DNA of 64,000 nucleotides from Candidatus Nanosyncoccus alces (GCF_004138395.1 NZ_PRLM01000003.1:53810-117809); one strand, 5' to 3'. Positions 1 through 8,919 are shown, counted from the first letter of the stretch. The notes: generated by a model from the letters alone, not told the origin. Numbers and translations: made by a program.

Positions 1-1
1 A

Positions 2-328
2 AAATCCGTAAAAGTGGCGGCCAAAAAGTTGGAGAAACCGGCGAAGGCTGTGGAAAAACCTGTGGAAAAGTCTGAAAAGCCGGACAAAACAAAGATGAAA
101 ATTCCGAAATCGCCGTTTATTAATCAGGGCAAGTTAGAGAAACGACCTTTGTCGAAGAATGTATATGAAAAGGCGATTAAGCCAACCGAAGAGAAAGACA
201 CTGGCCCAATTACAATTATTTCGAAACCAGAAAAAGATACTAAAGTAAGTCTGATAGTGACAATAATTTTGACAATTATATTGGGGGCGGCGGCAGGGAC
301 GATAGCATTTTTGCTGTTACCGAAATAG
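2..328 (+). CDS. Lys/Pro/Glu-rich protein with C-terminal membrane helix (5' partial)
   Basis: I do not recognise this gene. The frame is open to the first base of the window and is already lysine-rich there, so the true start probably lies upstream; GTG at 14 is the first candidate start inside. The product has a low-complexity basic and acidic region (about residues 1-75) followed by one hydrophobic helix (about 80-100) and a short tail. This suggests a tail-anchored membrane protein with a charged cytoplasmic domain. It sits 23 nt upstream of the next gene, so the two probably form an operon. Confidence 0.6.
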   Translation, partial: KSVKVAAKKLEKPAKAVEKPVEKSEKPDKTKMKIPKSPFINQGKLEKRPLSKNVYEKAIKPTEEKDTGPITIISKPEKDTKVSLIVTIILTIILGAAAGTIAFLLLPK

Positions 329-351
329 AGACGGTTTGATAAGAGGATGCG

Positions 352-723
352 ATGAAGAATCCGTTTCTTAAGTATATAATGAAAGAGAAGAAAGAGGATA
401 TTTTCCATTCTTCGGCGTATGGTAAGGTTCAGAGTGCGGACGCGATGGGGACGGCTTCGGTGGAGACTTTTGATGAGCGGATGAAGGTGGAGAGGAATCG
501 ACAGATTGTGCGAGGGTATAATGATTCGCGGATTGCCAGTAGGTCTTTTGCGGAAGGTCCACGAGCAAAGAAATATGTACCGTCCGAGAAGAAACAGAGT
601 GGGATGAAGAGGGGTGACAATCTTGGTGATGGTGTAAGGGGTGGTACGAATAAAGCCCCTGCGCAGGCGCCGAGCCAAGTGAAAAGGTCGTTTATACCGC
701 CAATCAGACCAAAGTTTGGCTAA
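352..723 (+). CDS. Small basic hypothetical protein
   Basis: A 123-aa protein of unknown function, rich in Lys, Arg, Ser and Gly. It has no membrane segment or signal peptide and no recognisable domain; most of it looks disordered. The ATG follows a purine-rich stretch (AAGAGG) 5-6 nt upstream, a plausible ribosome-binding site. It lies between the tail-anchored protein and the tRNA cluster. Confidence 0.55.
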   Translation: MKNPFLKYIMKEKKEDIFHSSAYGKVQSADAMGTASVETFDERMKVERNRQIVRGYNDSRIASRSFAEGPRAKKYVPSEKKQSGMKRGDNLGDGVRGGTNKAPAQAPSQVKRSFIPPIRPKFG

Positions 724-727
724 ATGG

Positions 728-755
728 TTGGTTAAAGAGGGAATTGTGGTATAAT
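728..755 (+). promoter_or_regulatory. Probable promoter of the tRNA cluster
   Basis: TATAAT at 750-755 is preceded by TTGGTT at 728-733 with a 16-nt spacer, and lies 9 nt before the tRNA-His 5' end. The position fits tRNA transcription. Confidence 0.55.
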
Positions 756-764
756 ATGGGGTAT

Positions 765-842
765 GGTGGGATTAGCTCAGATGGTTAGAGCGTCTGATTG
801 TGGTCCAGAAGGTCGTCGGTTCGATCCCGATATCCCACCCCA
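765..842 (+). tRNA. tRNA-His (anticodon GTG)
   Basis: A full cloverleaf can be read. The acceptor pairs GTGGGAT with ATCCCAC. There is an extra G at -1 opposite C73, the histidine identity pair. The anticodon loop carries GTG, the T arm contains GGTTCGATCCC, and CCA is encoded at 840-842. A near-perfect copy of the 3' end lies 77 bp downstream. Confidence 0.93.
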
Positions 843-893
843 CGGGGTTTTACATTAAAAGCAATATGAGTTGGGAACCGGAGCTTGCGCAAA

Positions 894-919
894 CGGTTCG
901 ATCCCGATATTCCACCCCA
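894..919 (+). repeat. Duplicated 3' end of tRNA-His (att-like direct repeat)
   Basis: This 26-nt stretch matches the tRNA-His 3' end (817-842) at 25 of 26 positions, including the T-arm motif and CCA. It has no 5' half, so it is not a tRNA gene. Duplicated tRNA 3' ends are the usual footprint of tyrosine-integrase insertion. The preceding bases (875-899) form a palindrome, GAACCG/CGGTTC, around TTGCGCAA. Confidence 0.7.
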
Positions 920-922
920 TTT

Positions 923-997
923 GCGGGCATAGTACAGCGGTTAGTATGCGAGTTTTCCAAACTCGAGATGAGGTTTCGACTACCTCTGCCCGCACCA
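923..997 (+). tRNA. tRNA-Gly (anticodon TCC)
   Basis: The acceptor stem GCGGGCA/TGCCCGC, an anticodon loop with TCC, a T arm GAGGT/ACCTC with TTCGACT loop, A73 and encoded CCA (995-997) are all visible. It is the last host gene before the foreign segment. Confidence 0.92.
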
Positions 998-1003
998 CAT
1001 TAA

Positions 1004-1067
1004 GACACCTTATTTGAACGCTGGTGTCATGAGGAAAACCTCTGATTTATCGGGGGTTTTCTTTATT
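1004..1067 (+). terminator. Two hairpins ending the tRNA transcript
   Basis: GACACC (1004-1009) pairs with GGTGTC (1023-1028). A second stem, AAAACC with GGTTTT (1035-1040 and 1055-1060), is followed by CTTTATTTCT. The second has the form of an intrinsic terminator for the tRNA operon. Confidence 0.6.
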
Positions 1068-1183
1068 TCTGTATTGAATTGCTAAATCAAATCGTTCAGA
1101 TAAGCACCAATATTCTCAGTATAGCTTTTTTATGTAAACTAGGAATTATGAATATGCACCATATTATTTGTACGATAGATATA

Positions 1184-1194
1184 TTGACACGGAT
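1184..1194 (+). repeat. Left copy of 11-bp inverted repeat flanking the mobile element
   Basis: TTGACACGGAT occurs here and as its reverse complement at 20481-20491, just inside the two transitions between host-like and clostridial-like sequence. It may mark the element ends or a recombinase site. The rest of 998-1368 holds terminators and no gene that I can support. Confidence 0.4.
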
Positions 1195-1295
1195 GTACAG
1201 AGGGTGTCCGTTTTAATAATTGCTTTGAAAGATTTAATCTGGTTTCTATTTTTTAAAGTATTATTCCATAATGATAAAACAAATTTAGATACAAG

Positions 1296-1337
1296 AACAA
1301 CCGCCATTTCATTGTTAAGTAAATGATGGCGGTTGTT
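1296..1337 (-). terminator. Terminator-like hairpin below the lipoprotein operon
   Basis: Twelve perfect base pairs, AACAACCGCCAT (1296-1307) with ATGGCGGTTGTT (1326-1337). It lies just after the end of the minus-strand operon at 1369. The downstream T content on the minus strand is modest, so termination is likely but not certain; the T-rich side faces the plus strand. Confidence 0.6.
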
Positions 1338-1368
1338 GTTTTTATGTAAGAATTGATTTCTGTTTGTA

Positions 1369-1554
1369 TTATTTTTTAAACCTATCAGCGAGACTTTCCT
1401 GCTGTGGGGGATTCTTTTTCTCATCTGATTTCTTTTTTGCGTTTCTGATTGCGTCCTCGGCTTTGTTTGCGCCTAAATTGATAAGGTATCTTATCGAAAA
1501 GATAACCGCTATCAAACCAATTGAGATAAGAATAATAGTTAAAGTCGGATTCAT
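1369..1554 (-). CDS. Small single-pass membrane protein
   Basis: A 61-aa protein with an N-terminal hydrophobic helix (about residues 5-25) followed by a highly charged Lys/Glu-rich cytoplasmic tail. Its start is fixed by a strong Shine-Dalgarno AGGAGG 8 nt before the ATG. It is the last gene of a four-gene minus-strand set with two lipoproteins. Function unknown; its size and topology suggest an accessory to the adjacent membrane proteins. Confidence 0.65.
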   Translation of the reverse strand: MNPTLTIILISIGLIAVIFSIRYLINLGANKAEDAIRNAKKKSDEKKNPPQQESLADRFKK

Positions 1555-1568
1555 GATTAGCCTCCTGA

Positions 1569-2060
1569 TTAAAAGAATTTTGTTTTTGTGCTGACGTCCA
1601 TTTTTCTGTTTTCAACGGTTGTTGCCGAATCGAGAGACAAAAATATCTTCTCGATGGTTGTAACGAACGCGTTCATAGAGTTTACGTCATAAGGCATTCC
1701 TCTATGTGTTTTCCAAACAGGGAAATATAGCTTAAATTTATTTTTGTCGCCTTGTGTCTCCAAGCAATCAAGCTCTGCGTTCCAAGAGTGACTGGACTTA
1801 AATACGATTGCCTGCTTTCCGCCTGCGTTGTAGTAAATCTCCACCGAGCTGTCAGAAAAGCTGTTATTCTTAACAGCCGCTTTGACTTGTTCATATGTAG
1901 CTGTTGTGGTGAAGTATTCCGCACTCTCCCAAAAGCTCATTTGCCGCTGTATAATCTTTCCTTCTCTTGCCATTTGATCTGTTTTCTTTGCATTTGAAAC
2001 GCCTACAGCGATTCCAATTCCAACTACAGCTACTATAATAAGAATGATTAACCAAGTCAT
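1569..2060 (-). CDS. Membrane-anchored hypothetical protein
   Basis: 163 aa: one N-terminal membrane helix (residues 3-22), then a soluble domain of about 135 residues with no motif I recognise. GGAAAGGAAA upstream of the ATG supports the start. The gene lies 14 nt from the small membrane protein and downstream of two lipoprotein genes on the same strand, so an envelope role within the mobile element is likely. Confidence 0.7.
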   Translation of the reverse strand: MTWLIILIIVAVVGIGIAVGVSNAKKTDQMAREGKIIQRQMSFWESAEYFTTTATYEQVKAAVKNNSFSDSSVEIYYNAGGKQAIVFKSSHSWNAELDCLETQGDKNKFKLYFPVWKTHRGMPYDVNSMNAFVTTIEKIFLSLDSATTVENRKMDVSTKTKFF

Positions 2061-2107
2061 ACTTTGTTTCCTTTCCGTTATTTATATTTGTCATAAGACT
2101 AAACTGA

Positions 2108-3154
2108 CTAATAAGCGTTATAATGAATCGTTTTATCCTTTAAATAAAAATCATCAGTTCCCGATATAGCAGCCCATTCAGATTCATTGCCTTCATAGTA
2201 GATTTCAGAAACACTTGCTTCATCGAAATAGAAAACATTCTTGCCAAAATAATCCATTGTTTTGGGTATATATACCGACTTTAAAGCATCGTCGTTAGCA
2301 AATGCCATTTCGCCTACACTTGTACATTTTTTCCCGAATGCAATACTCTCTAATTCAAGGCAATTACCAAAAGCATATTCACCGATTGCAGTAACAGAAT
2401 CAGGAATAAAGATATTTTTAAGCTTTTCACAATTTGCAAAGGCAAAGTCTTTTATTTCTGTGATATTATTTCCCAAAATGACGTCTGTAAGGTTGGTGCA
2501 CTCATAAAAAACATCCTCACCAAGTTTGGTGACAGAATCAGGTATAGTAACCGATGTTAATGCATAACAACAACGAAAAGCGTTATCACCAATTTCTTCA
2601 ATATTATCATGAAACAAAACATTTGATAGGCTCTCGCAAGATATGAACGTTTCTTGCTTTATTTCAGTTACCCCTTCTGGTATTTCAATCGATTTAAGAC
2701 TTTTGCACGAGCTAAAAGCGGCACTATCAATGTTTGTTACACCCTTTCCAATTGATACCTCGGTCAAATTACTACATCTTGCAAATGCTCTTTTACTAAT
2801 GCTCTCAACACCATCACCAATAACAATCGAAGTTATCATTTGAGTTGTAAAATTGTTTTGCCAATTTGTACCCCATTTGATTTCATCCATTTGTCCTGTG
2901 CCGATTATATAAAGTACACCGTCATCCGTTAAATTCCATGTCAAATTATCTCCACATGTACCTGAATCAGAAATATTCCCTATGATTTGAGGTTCAGCAT
3001 CTGTAAAAAGCTCCTCATCTGTGTTCAAAGTGGGTGAAGAAATAACCGAGGTCGGTGTTTTATATCCATTTTCACTATTAGTGCTGGAATTTGAGCACCC
3101 AAATAATAGTACAACTATAATCATCGAAATTGCTAAAGATATATTCTTTTTCAT
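2108..3154 (-). CDS. BspA-type leucine-rich-repeat lipoprotein
   Basis: 348 aa. The signal peptide ends in a lipobox (LLFGC), so the mature protein is predicted to be lipid-anchored at Cys20. Residues about 125-320 are tandem BspA/TpLRR-type repeats of about 23 residues (I..GV..I...AF..C..L..V.IP). This fold is found on surface proteins of Firmicutes, Bacteroidetes and protozoa and often mediates adhesion. AGGAGG lies 8 nt before the ATG. It lies in the clostridial-like insert, next to a second lipoprotein. Confidence 0.85.
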   Translation of the reverse strand: MKKNISLAISMIIVVLLFGCSNSSTNSENGYKTPTSVISSPTLNTDEELFTDAEPQIIGNISDSGTCGDNLTWNLTDDGVLYIIGTGQMDEIKWGTNWQNNFTTQMITSIVIGDGVESISKRAFARCSNLTEVSIGKGVTNIDSAAFSSCKSLKSIEIPEGVTEIKQETFISCESLSNVLFHDNIEEIGDNAFRCCYALTSVTIPDSVTKLGEDVFYECTNLTDVILGNNITEIKDFAFANCEKLKNIFIPDSVTAIGEYAFGNCLELESIAFGKKCTSVGEMAFANDDALKSVYIPKTMDYFGKNVFYFDEASVSEIYYEGNESEWAAISGTDDFYLKDKTIHYNAY

Positions 3155-3174
3155 TTTGGATTTCCTCCTAATTT

Positions 3175-5004
3175 TTAGCTAACTCTTGTCAATTCAACGA
3201 TATCCGAGCCGTTGAATATATCTATATTGTTCTCGTCAATGATTTTAACCGTAAAGCTAACAGTATCAGCAAGTGGACTGGTGCAGTCGAGTTTATAGTT
3301 ATCGCCGTTTTTATAAAAAGCGTATGTATCTTTCGGGCTGAAGAAGTTGCAGTTTGTTCCGTCAAATGAAATGATAGAACCTTTCTGCGCTTGACCAAAA
3401 GTGTATTCTCCTACGTTTTTCCACTTGCCGACGATGGAAAACTCGTTGATAGTTTGATAGATTTTGGTTGCTATCGTTTCTGACGTTTCTGTAGCTGTTG
3501 CATTAGGTTTTATTCCTGATTTCGATACCTCTTCATAATTGCTAAGTATGATAACCGTGTTTATCGTTGACCCATCTATACCTGAAAAACTATCAAACTT
3601 ATCGGTTTTGGCGTTTTTAATCTTTCGAAAACCATTATGTACAGTGATTTCACCAATAGCATAATCTTCACTCAATTGGTTTATCTCATTTAATGATGTT
3701 TTTTCTCCAGCGGGTGAGATGATAACATCTTCGTTGTCAATTTTTGCTTGTATATATCCGTGCCACGCCGGGAAGGTACATTCGTCAACCTTTATTGGTT
3801 TATATTGTTCCTTTCCGTTTTTATTAACCACAGTAACATAATACTTTTTGTCCGCACCTTTAATTTTTAATGCAGCCAATCCATTAGAAAAGCCATCACC
3901 CTGCTCAATATTCCATTCAGATGGGTATTCGGCTATCAATCTTCCATCGTAATCATAGATGCCTTTTTTGATCTTGTAGTATTCGTTATCCTCAGTGTTA
4001 TTAATGAGTCCTTCCGATAAATAGTTTATTTTTATATTTGGACCCCAAATAATCTTTTGATTATCACAATAGCTCATCCACTTTTCATAGTTAGTCAAAT
4101 CGCTTGGTGCAATAGAGCGTATTTCACTGACTGAATCATCCCATCTATCACTAGTTGTAGTTGATCCAATAGTTTTACTATCTTCAAATACATCATAAAA
4201 ACGCAGGAAAGGAATACCCTTAGAAGTTGCACCTGTTTCTTCGTAAGTTTGAAACAACTCTTGATTGTTTTTGTTGTAGATCATATCAAGATAACCGCCA
4301 AGGAAAATCCCTTCTCCATAATACCTAAACGAACCGGTAAGCCATTTGCTCTGATAGTCATCATCAAACACATACTTTTCTTCCAGCTTTGTTTCTTTCT
4401 CAATTTCACCGGATGTATTCATTTCGCATATGTATCCAGTATTTGACGAAAAGTCTGCAACCTGTTTTACAATCAGAATAGTTTCATCACCGTAACCCCA
4501 GTAAAAATAATTTATTGTATCGTCAGTTTCTCGACTGTCAAAAACTACATTTCCTTTGTTGTTAACAATAATCATTCCCGGTTTGGCTTTTGAAAATCTG
4601 CTGCTATTGTCTACGTGTAGACAGGAAACGCCATCTTTAAATTCAGATGCCGTTATTGAATACCATCCATCTCCAACTTCGGATTGTTTAATGTTGTACA
4701 CTAGGTAACCATTTGTATCAATAACACCGTAATTTAATTCATTATCGTTATCTACATATGTTACCCACGCTCTATCTTCAGAGAAGGGCGTGATTATCTC
4801 TTTGATTGAATGTCTTGATTCTACAATCGGTTGGACTTCTGTGGGTGCTTCAGTCGGCGCTTCTGTTATGCGCTCGGTAGCCTGCTGTACACTAGATCCT
4901 TTAGCCTCGGTATGCTCTGATGTAGTGTCGCTATTGGTTTTTGAGCAACCAACTAATAACACTATCATTGCAAATGTGATGATAATTGACAACGCTTTAT
5001 TCAT
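3175..5004 (-). CDS. Large lipoprotein with WG-repeat-like region
   Basis: 609 aa with a lipoprotein signal peptide (lipobox LLVGC, Cys20), then a Thr/Glu/Pro-rich linker and a long soluble domain. Two or more segments of the type GVIDTNG...G and Y.G.L.AEYP resemble WG (KWG) repeats of clostridial lipoproteins. The C-terminal 100 residues look like a separate beta-rich domain. It is the first gene of the minus-strand operon, and AAGGGG precedes the ATG. Function unknown; a surface or peptidoglycan-facing role is likely. Confidence 0.75.
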   Translation of the reverse strand: MNKALSIIITFAMIVLLVGCSKTNSDTTSEHTEAKGSSVQQATERITEAPTEAPTEVQPIVESRHSIKEIITPFSEDRAWVTYVDNDNELNYGVIDTNGYLVYNIKQSEVGDGWYSITASEFKDGVSCLHVDNSSRFSKAKPGMIIVNNKGNVVFDSRETDDTINYFYWGYGDETILIVKQVADFSSNTGYICEMNTSGEIEKETKLEEKYVFDDDYQSKWLTGSFRYYGEGIFLGGYLDMIYNKNNQELFQTYEETGATSKGIPFLRFYDVFEDSKTIGSTTTSDRWDDSVSEIRSIAPSDLTNYEKWMSYCDNQKIIWGPNIKINYLSEGLINNTEDNEYYKIKKGIYDYDGRLIAEYPSEWNIEQGDGFSNGLAALKIKGADKKYYVTVVNKNGKEQYKPIKVDECTFPAWHGYIQAKIDNEDVIISPAGEKTSLNEINQLSEDYAIGEITVHNGFRKIKNAKTDKFDSFSGIDGSTINTVIILSNYEEVSKSGIKPNATATETSETIATKIYQTINEFSIVGKWKNVGEYTFGQAQKGSIISFDGTNCNFFSPKDTYAFYKNGDNYKLDCTSPLADTVSFTVKIIDENNIDIFNGSDIVELTRVS

Positions 5005-5093
5005 TTAAATTTTCCCCTTAAAATTTGATTTTTTATTTTAAACATATTGTTTATAAGGATAATGTGAGTATCCATGTGATAAACTTATAATAA

Positions 5094-5684
5094 ATGAGGT
5101 TGCCTAATTCTCGGCGGAATCAAAAATATCAACGCAACCATATGACTATTCAAAAGGTCATACTTAATCTGACAAAGAATCCACGTAAACGATTTACTGT
5201 TCTCCGAGTTGCGAAAGAAACAAAATTAAGCAAAAAAACTCTTTACTCTCATTACACAAATATATACAATGCACCGGAGGAAATAAAAAAGGAGATTTCA
5301 AAGAGCTATGGAATTGAACTTAAAAATCAGTATAGTTCACTGTCAAAAATTATCGTTGATAACAACGAGCGGCTATTTTATATTATGATGATATTTATGG
5401 CGCACAACAAGGATATTTTTATCCCAATATGTAATAACCTAGCCAACCACACGATATTATTTGAGATGATGAAAATAACATTCCCACATTTAAGTATAAT
5501 TTGGTTCCCGCTGAACGCTCCGTCTCCGATAATAGGTAGCGAAAAAGCTGATATGTACTTAAATATGTGCGTTGAGATATTAAGCAGATGGGGCTCTAGA
5601 ACAAAATGCAACATACATAAAAGCAGACGTTATGTCAGGCGACTCTTGATTCTTACATCCGAAGCTTCTATGAGATGTAAGTGA
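5094..5684 (+). CDS. TetR/AcrR-like transcriptional regulator
   Basis: Up to 196 aa. Residues about 25-65 fit a TetR-type helix-turn-helix: F-T-V..VAKE..LSKKTLYSHY.N. The C-terminal part is helical without recognisable ligand signature. ATG at 5142 would give a start closer to the usual TetR N-terminus; neither start has a strong ribosome-binding site. It is divergent from the lipoprotein operon, about 90 bp away, and is a candidate repressor of it. Confidence 0.65.
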   Translation: MRLPNSRRNQKYQRNHMTIQKVILNLTKNPRKRFTVLRVAKETKLSKKTLYSHYTNIYNAPEEIKKEISKSYGIELKNQYSSLSKIIVDNNERLFYIMMIFMAHNKDIFIPICNNLANHTILFEMMKITFPHLSIIWFPLNAPSPIIGSEKADMYLNMCVEILSRWGSRTKCNIHKSRRYVRRLLILTSEASMRCK

Positions 5685-5895
5685 ATTGTTCTAAAGAAAA
5701 ATGAGTATACAATCTCTAATGTAACATTTTTTGGATTCTGTTAAATACTATAACATATTTCCTATTGATTTTCAATACGATATCAAAAGTTTTAAGAAGT
5801 TGTTACGTGAAACTCCCCAATTACTACATATTTAACGCGCCAAGTGATTGGACAATCTCCCTAAAGAAATGTAACAATTTCCAAAGAGTGTTAAA

Positions 5896-5946
5896 AGCCC
5901 CTTACCTTAGTGCGTTACAATGTGTTTACACTAAGATAAGGGGGCT
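5896..5946 (+). promoter_or_regulatory. Hairpin burying the integrase ribosome-binding site
   Basis: The arms AGCCCC-TTA-C-CTTAGTG (5896-5912) and CACTAAG-A-TAAGGGGGCT (5929-5946) pair over about 16 bp with one bulge and one mismatch. The Shine-Dalgarno AAGGGGG (5938-5944), 9 nt from the integrase ATG, is inside the 3' arm. Read-through transcripts from outside would hide the ribosome-binding site, a known way to keep integrases off. Confidence 0.65.
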
Positions 5947-5953
5947 ATTATTT

Positions 5954-6520
5954 ATGGCTAAAACCGAACCAATCAGAGATAAAGAACAGTTGAAAGCATT
6001 AAGCGAATACTTTTTGAGGCAGGGAAATTTGCGGAATTATACCTTGCTAATCATGGGGATATATACTGCCGTTAGGATCAGTGATCTTCTCAATCTCAGA
6101 TGGAAAGATGTATATAATCAGGAAAGAGATGAATTTAGGCAGCATTTGTCGTTAGTTGAGCACAAGACCGGTAAGCGCAGATCAATTGCTTTAAACGATC
6201 ATGTCATTAAAGCTTTAAATCTATATCTACCCTGCCGTAAAAGCGAATATATTTTTGATAACGGACGTGGCAAACCAATCAGTAGAGTACAGGCGTGGCG
6301 TATTATGCATGAAGCCACATTAGACGTTGGGATTGACGATACTATCGCTTGTCATGGGCTAAGAAAAACATGGGGATACCATGCATGGACAAGCCAACAG
6401 GTATCCCCGGTTGTTATTATGGATATTTATAATCACAGCAATTACGAAGTCACCAAACGCTATCTCGGCGTAGAGCAGGATGATTTGGATCAGGCGTATC
6501 TAGAGATGAAGCTACTATAA
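5954..6520 (+). CDS. Short tyrosine recombinase/integrase
   Basis: 188 aa when started at ATG 5954, which has AAGGGGG 9 nt upstream; an in-frame extension to 5765 crosses the hairpin and is unlikely to be translated. Phage-integrase catalytic motifs are visible: Arg in TAVRISDLL, Lys in HKTGKRR, HGLRKT, then H in YNHSN and Tyr in TKRYLG. It is only a catalytic domain without the usual core-binding domain, as in small clostridial integrases and XerC-like inversion enzymes. It may excise or invert part of this element. Confidence 0.88.
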   Translation: MAKTEPIRDKEQLKALSEYFLRQGNLRNYTLLIMGIYTAVRISDLLNLRWKDVYNQERDEFRQHLSLVEHKTGKRRSIALNDHVIKALNLYLPCRKSEYIFDNGRGKPISRVQAWRIMHEATLDVGIDDTIACHGLRKTWGYHAWTSQQVSPVVIMDIYNHSNYEVTKRYLGVEQDDLDQAYLEMKLL

Positions 6521-6537
6521 AAAGCACTATTATTCAG

Positions 6538-8919
6538 TTATTGAAGATTGTATTTGGATAAATCCTTACACGCTGATACACGCCAAGAGGGATCTCCATC
6601 TAGTTTATATGAATCTGTTTCATCATTATCCCACACATCTATTGCTGCTTTAGCGGATGGGAGTCGGGGAGAATCGGTGAAATCACGAATTTGAGTGCAT
6701 TCATATATGTAATCTGTCTGTGATTGCCTACGTTCAGAGGGCGTTGGGTATCTTCTCCAGATAATGAAATTTCCTAATTGCCATGACAATCGGTTATAAA
6801 AGATTCTTTCGTAGTAGAGCATCTTTTCTTTAAGATGGGTGATATCATCAGTACCGTAAATGTATTTTGATATTTTAAACCAAATACTCATACCGCGTTT
6901 TATCATATCTTCATCTGAATACTTTAGCAAACGGACAAAAACGGGATATAGCTTTACGGTTTCTTCTAATAGAAGATCTACACTGTTAAACTCCGGATCT
7001 ATGGGGTGATCGGATATTGAATCAATAACGGTTTCAACAATATTCATCTTATTTTCAAGCGCCAGTCGCTCATATTTGTTATATGACTCTTTATCGCCGT
7101 GATAATCATATATATCGGCTTTGAATGAATAAATTGAAAAATCATCTTTTTGTCCTACTGCAAACTCATCCCTTATTATTTCTGCAAGCATAGGGTGCAT
7201 AATCAACACTTCACCATCCCAACTGGCTAACGAATACTTTGTTAATGACCGTATGGCTTCGCCCCGTTCTAATTCATCTTGCAGCATTAAAAATGATTCG
7301 CTAGGATACTCAATGATGATATTTCCTTTGTTTTCTTCTGATATACACTCCCATTTTTCGGAATAATCATCACAAGCTTCAATCATTTTATACATATGTA
7401 CAGAGGAGTTCCCAACAAAACCATCTTCAAAGGAATTGGTTGGGTTTTTGCCTTGTTTTATCAAAGTACGATAATATTGCAGCAATTCGTCTTTCAGACC
7501 CTTATAATAATCCGAAAAGCTCTTGATTGGGAAATATTCCAGTTTGTACTTTGCGCAGATTTCAAGCAGATATAGTACCTTATTATATTCTTCAGGGTTC
7601 TCTCTTAATTTATCCAAAGTGATTTTAAAAGCTTGCCGAATAGTCATTTCGGCGTAGTCTTTTTTATCAAACAACTTTGTTCCTTGCCTATCCCACAAGT
7701 CTAAGTAGTCCTTATAGGATATCTGTTGTGTGGCAATATATGAGCCGACATAATCAAGCGCAAGGGGTAAATAACCAAGTTTTTCGGCTAACTGCTTTGC
7801 GTTAGCGTTTCGTTTACGTCCTGATTTTAATTCTAAATACTCCAATGCTAACGAAGGATTAAACAAATCAATTTTGATACGTTTGATCCCATGAAACTCG
7901 CTGTTACAGCGAGTTGTAATCAACACTCTTCCTGTATTAGCGGATATTAGTTTCGTAAGAGCATTTTTTGCAATAACAGCATTTTCATTATCTTTATCCA
8001 AATAGTCTGCATTATCTATAATCAATAGGTAGTTTGCTCTTGAGTTAATAAAACGATTGAAAGCAATTAACACAGAATCGTAGTCATCTAATGTGTTGAC
8101 ATCAGAATCTTTATCGTTTTCTTTCAAAAAGGTTTTGCAATCATCAATAAGTTTCGATATATCAGTTGCGTTTATCCAGACTACCGTATTATATTCGTCC
8201 CTGTTAAGATAAGCATATTTCAATGCAATTTGTGTTTTTCCAACACCTCCCATACCATACAGTAACTGGATACACGGGCTATTGTCATTATCAAAGTTTT
8301 CCTTGATTTTATTTAATATATCTTCACGTCCACAGAAAATGAGGTTTTCGATTCGATTTACAAAGAAAATCTTATTTGCATACTTTGACTTTAATGTAAT
8401 GGCTATGCGAGTTCTTTTACCGGGGATTATCATTGTATATTTAATACAAGCATACTTGAAAAACGAAGCTTTCTCCGGTTTATCCATAAAATGTTGGATT
8501 AGGCTGTTGAGTCGTGCATCCTCTGTTTTATATAAATCTTTCGCCTTAGATTTCAACTTGTTTTTAGGGAGGTCTCTATTATTAACAGATAATGAGCCAA
8601 GATCACTTCTTTTGCCTTTGTAGTTACTTTCAACAAAAAACTTTTGTCGTCTTGCTTCTGCTCCCAAGGCAAAATAATCGCTATACAGTCCCGTGCAATA
8701 AAAAACAATCTCAGAGTCGATGGACTCCTCAAACTTGTCATATGTTAATCCAATCCAAAACGCCTTTGCACATTCTTTTTCATCGTATTGGTCTGAGCTC
8801 ATCTGTGGATAACCGATTTTTGCTCTTTCGAAAAGAAACTTTGCGGCTTGAAGATAGCAGCCTTCCTTAAGCGCCTCAATAATATGGGTGTATAATTGTG
8901 TGGGTTTTTGTTTCGGCAC
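6538..8919 (-). CDS. STAND/NB-ARC-type NTPase, possible defence protein
   Basis: About 793 aa. A central NB-ARC-type P-loop domain has Walker A GMGGVGKT (around residue 222), Walker B LLIIDNAD (around 296), LITTR sensor (around 333) and GYLPLAL (GLPL motif). The N-terminal ~190 residues match no effector domain I know; the C-terminal ~350 residues are helical and might be the sensor. Start: GTG 8919 is preceded by AGGGGG at good spacing; GTG 8928 is too close to it. STAND ATPases of this layout include Avs-type antiphage sensors and signalling regulators. The gene is convergent with the integrase, a common place for defence cargo. Confidence 0.8.
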   Translation of the reverse strand: MPKQKPTQLYTHIIEALKEGCYLQAAKFLFERAKIGYPQMSSDQYDEKECAKAFWIGLTYDKFEESIDSEIVFYCTGLYSDYFALGAEARRQKFFVESNYKGKRSDLGSLSVNNRDLPKNKLKSKAKDLYKTEDARLNSLIQHFMDKPEKASFFKYACIKYTMIIPGKRTRIAITLKSKYANKIFFVNRIENLIFCGREDILNKIKENFDNDNSPCIQLLYGMGGVGKTQIALKYAYLNRDEYNTVVWINATDISKLIDDCKTFLKENDKDSDVNTLDDYDSVLIAFNRFINSRANYLLIIDNADYLDKDNENAVIAKNALTKLISANTGRVLITTRCNSEFHGIKRIKIDLFNPSLALEYLELKSGRKRNANAKQLAEKLGYLPLALDYVGSYIATQQISYKDYLDLWDRQGTKLFDKKDYAEMTIRQAFKITLDKLRENPEEYNKVLYLLEICAKYKLEYFPIKSFSDYYKGLKDELLQYYRTLIKQGKNPTNSFEDGFVGNSSVHMYKMIEACDDYSEKWECISEENKGNIIIEYPSESFLMLQDELERGEAIRSLTKYSLASWDGEVLIMHPMLAEIIRDEFAVGQKDDFSIYSFKADIYDYHGDKESYNKYERLALENKMNIVETVIDSISDHPIDPEFNSVDLLLEETVKLYPVFVRLLKYSDEDMIKRGMSIWFKISKYIYGTDDITHLKEKMLYYERIFYNRLSWQLGNFIIWRRYPTPSERRQSQTDYIYECTQIRDFTDSPRLPSAKAAIDVWDNDETDSYKLDGDPSWRVSACKDLSKYNLQ

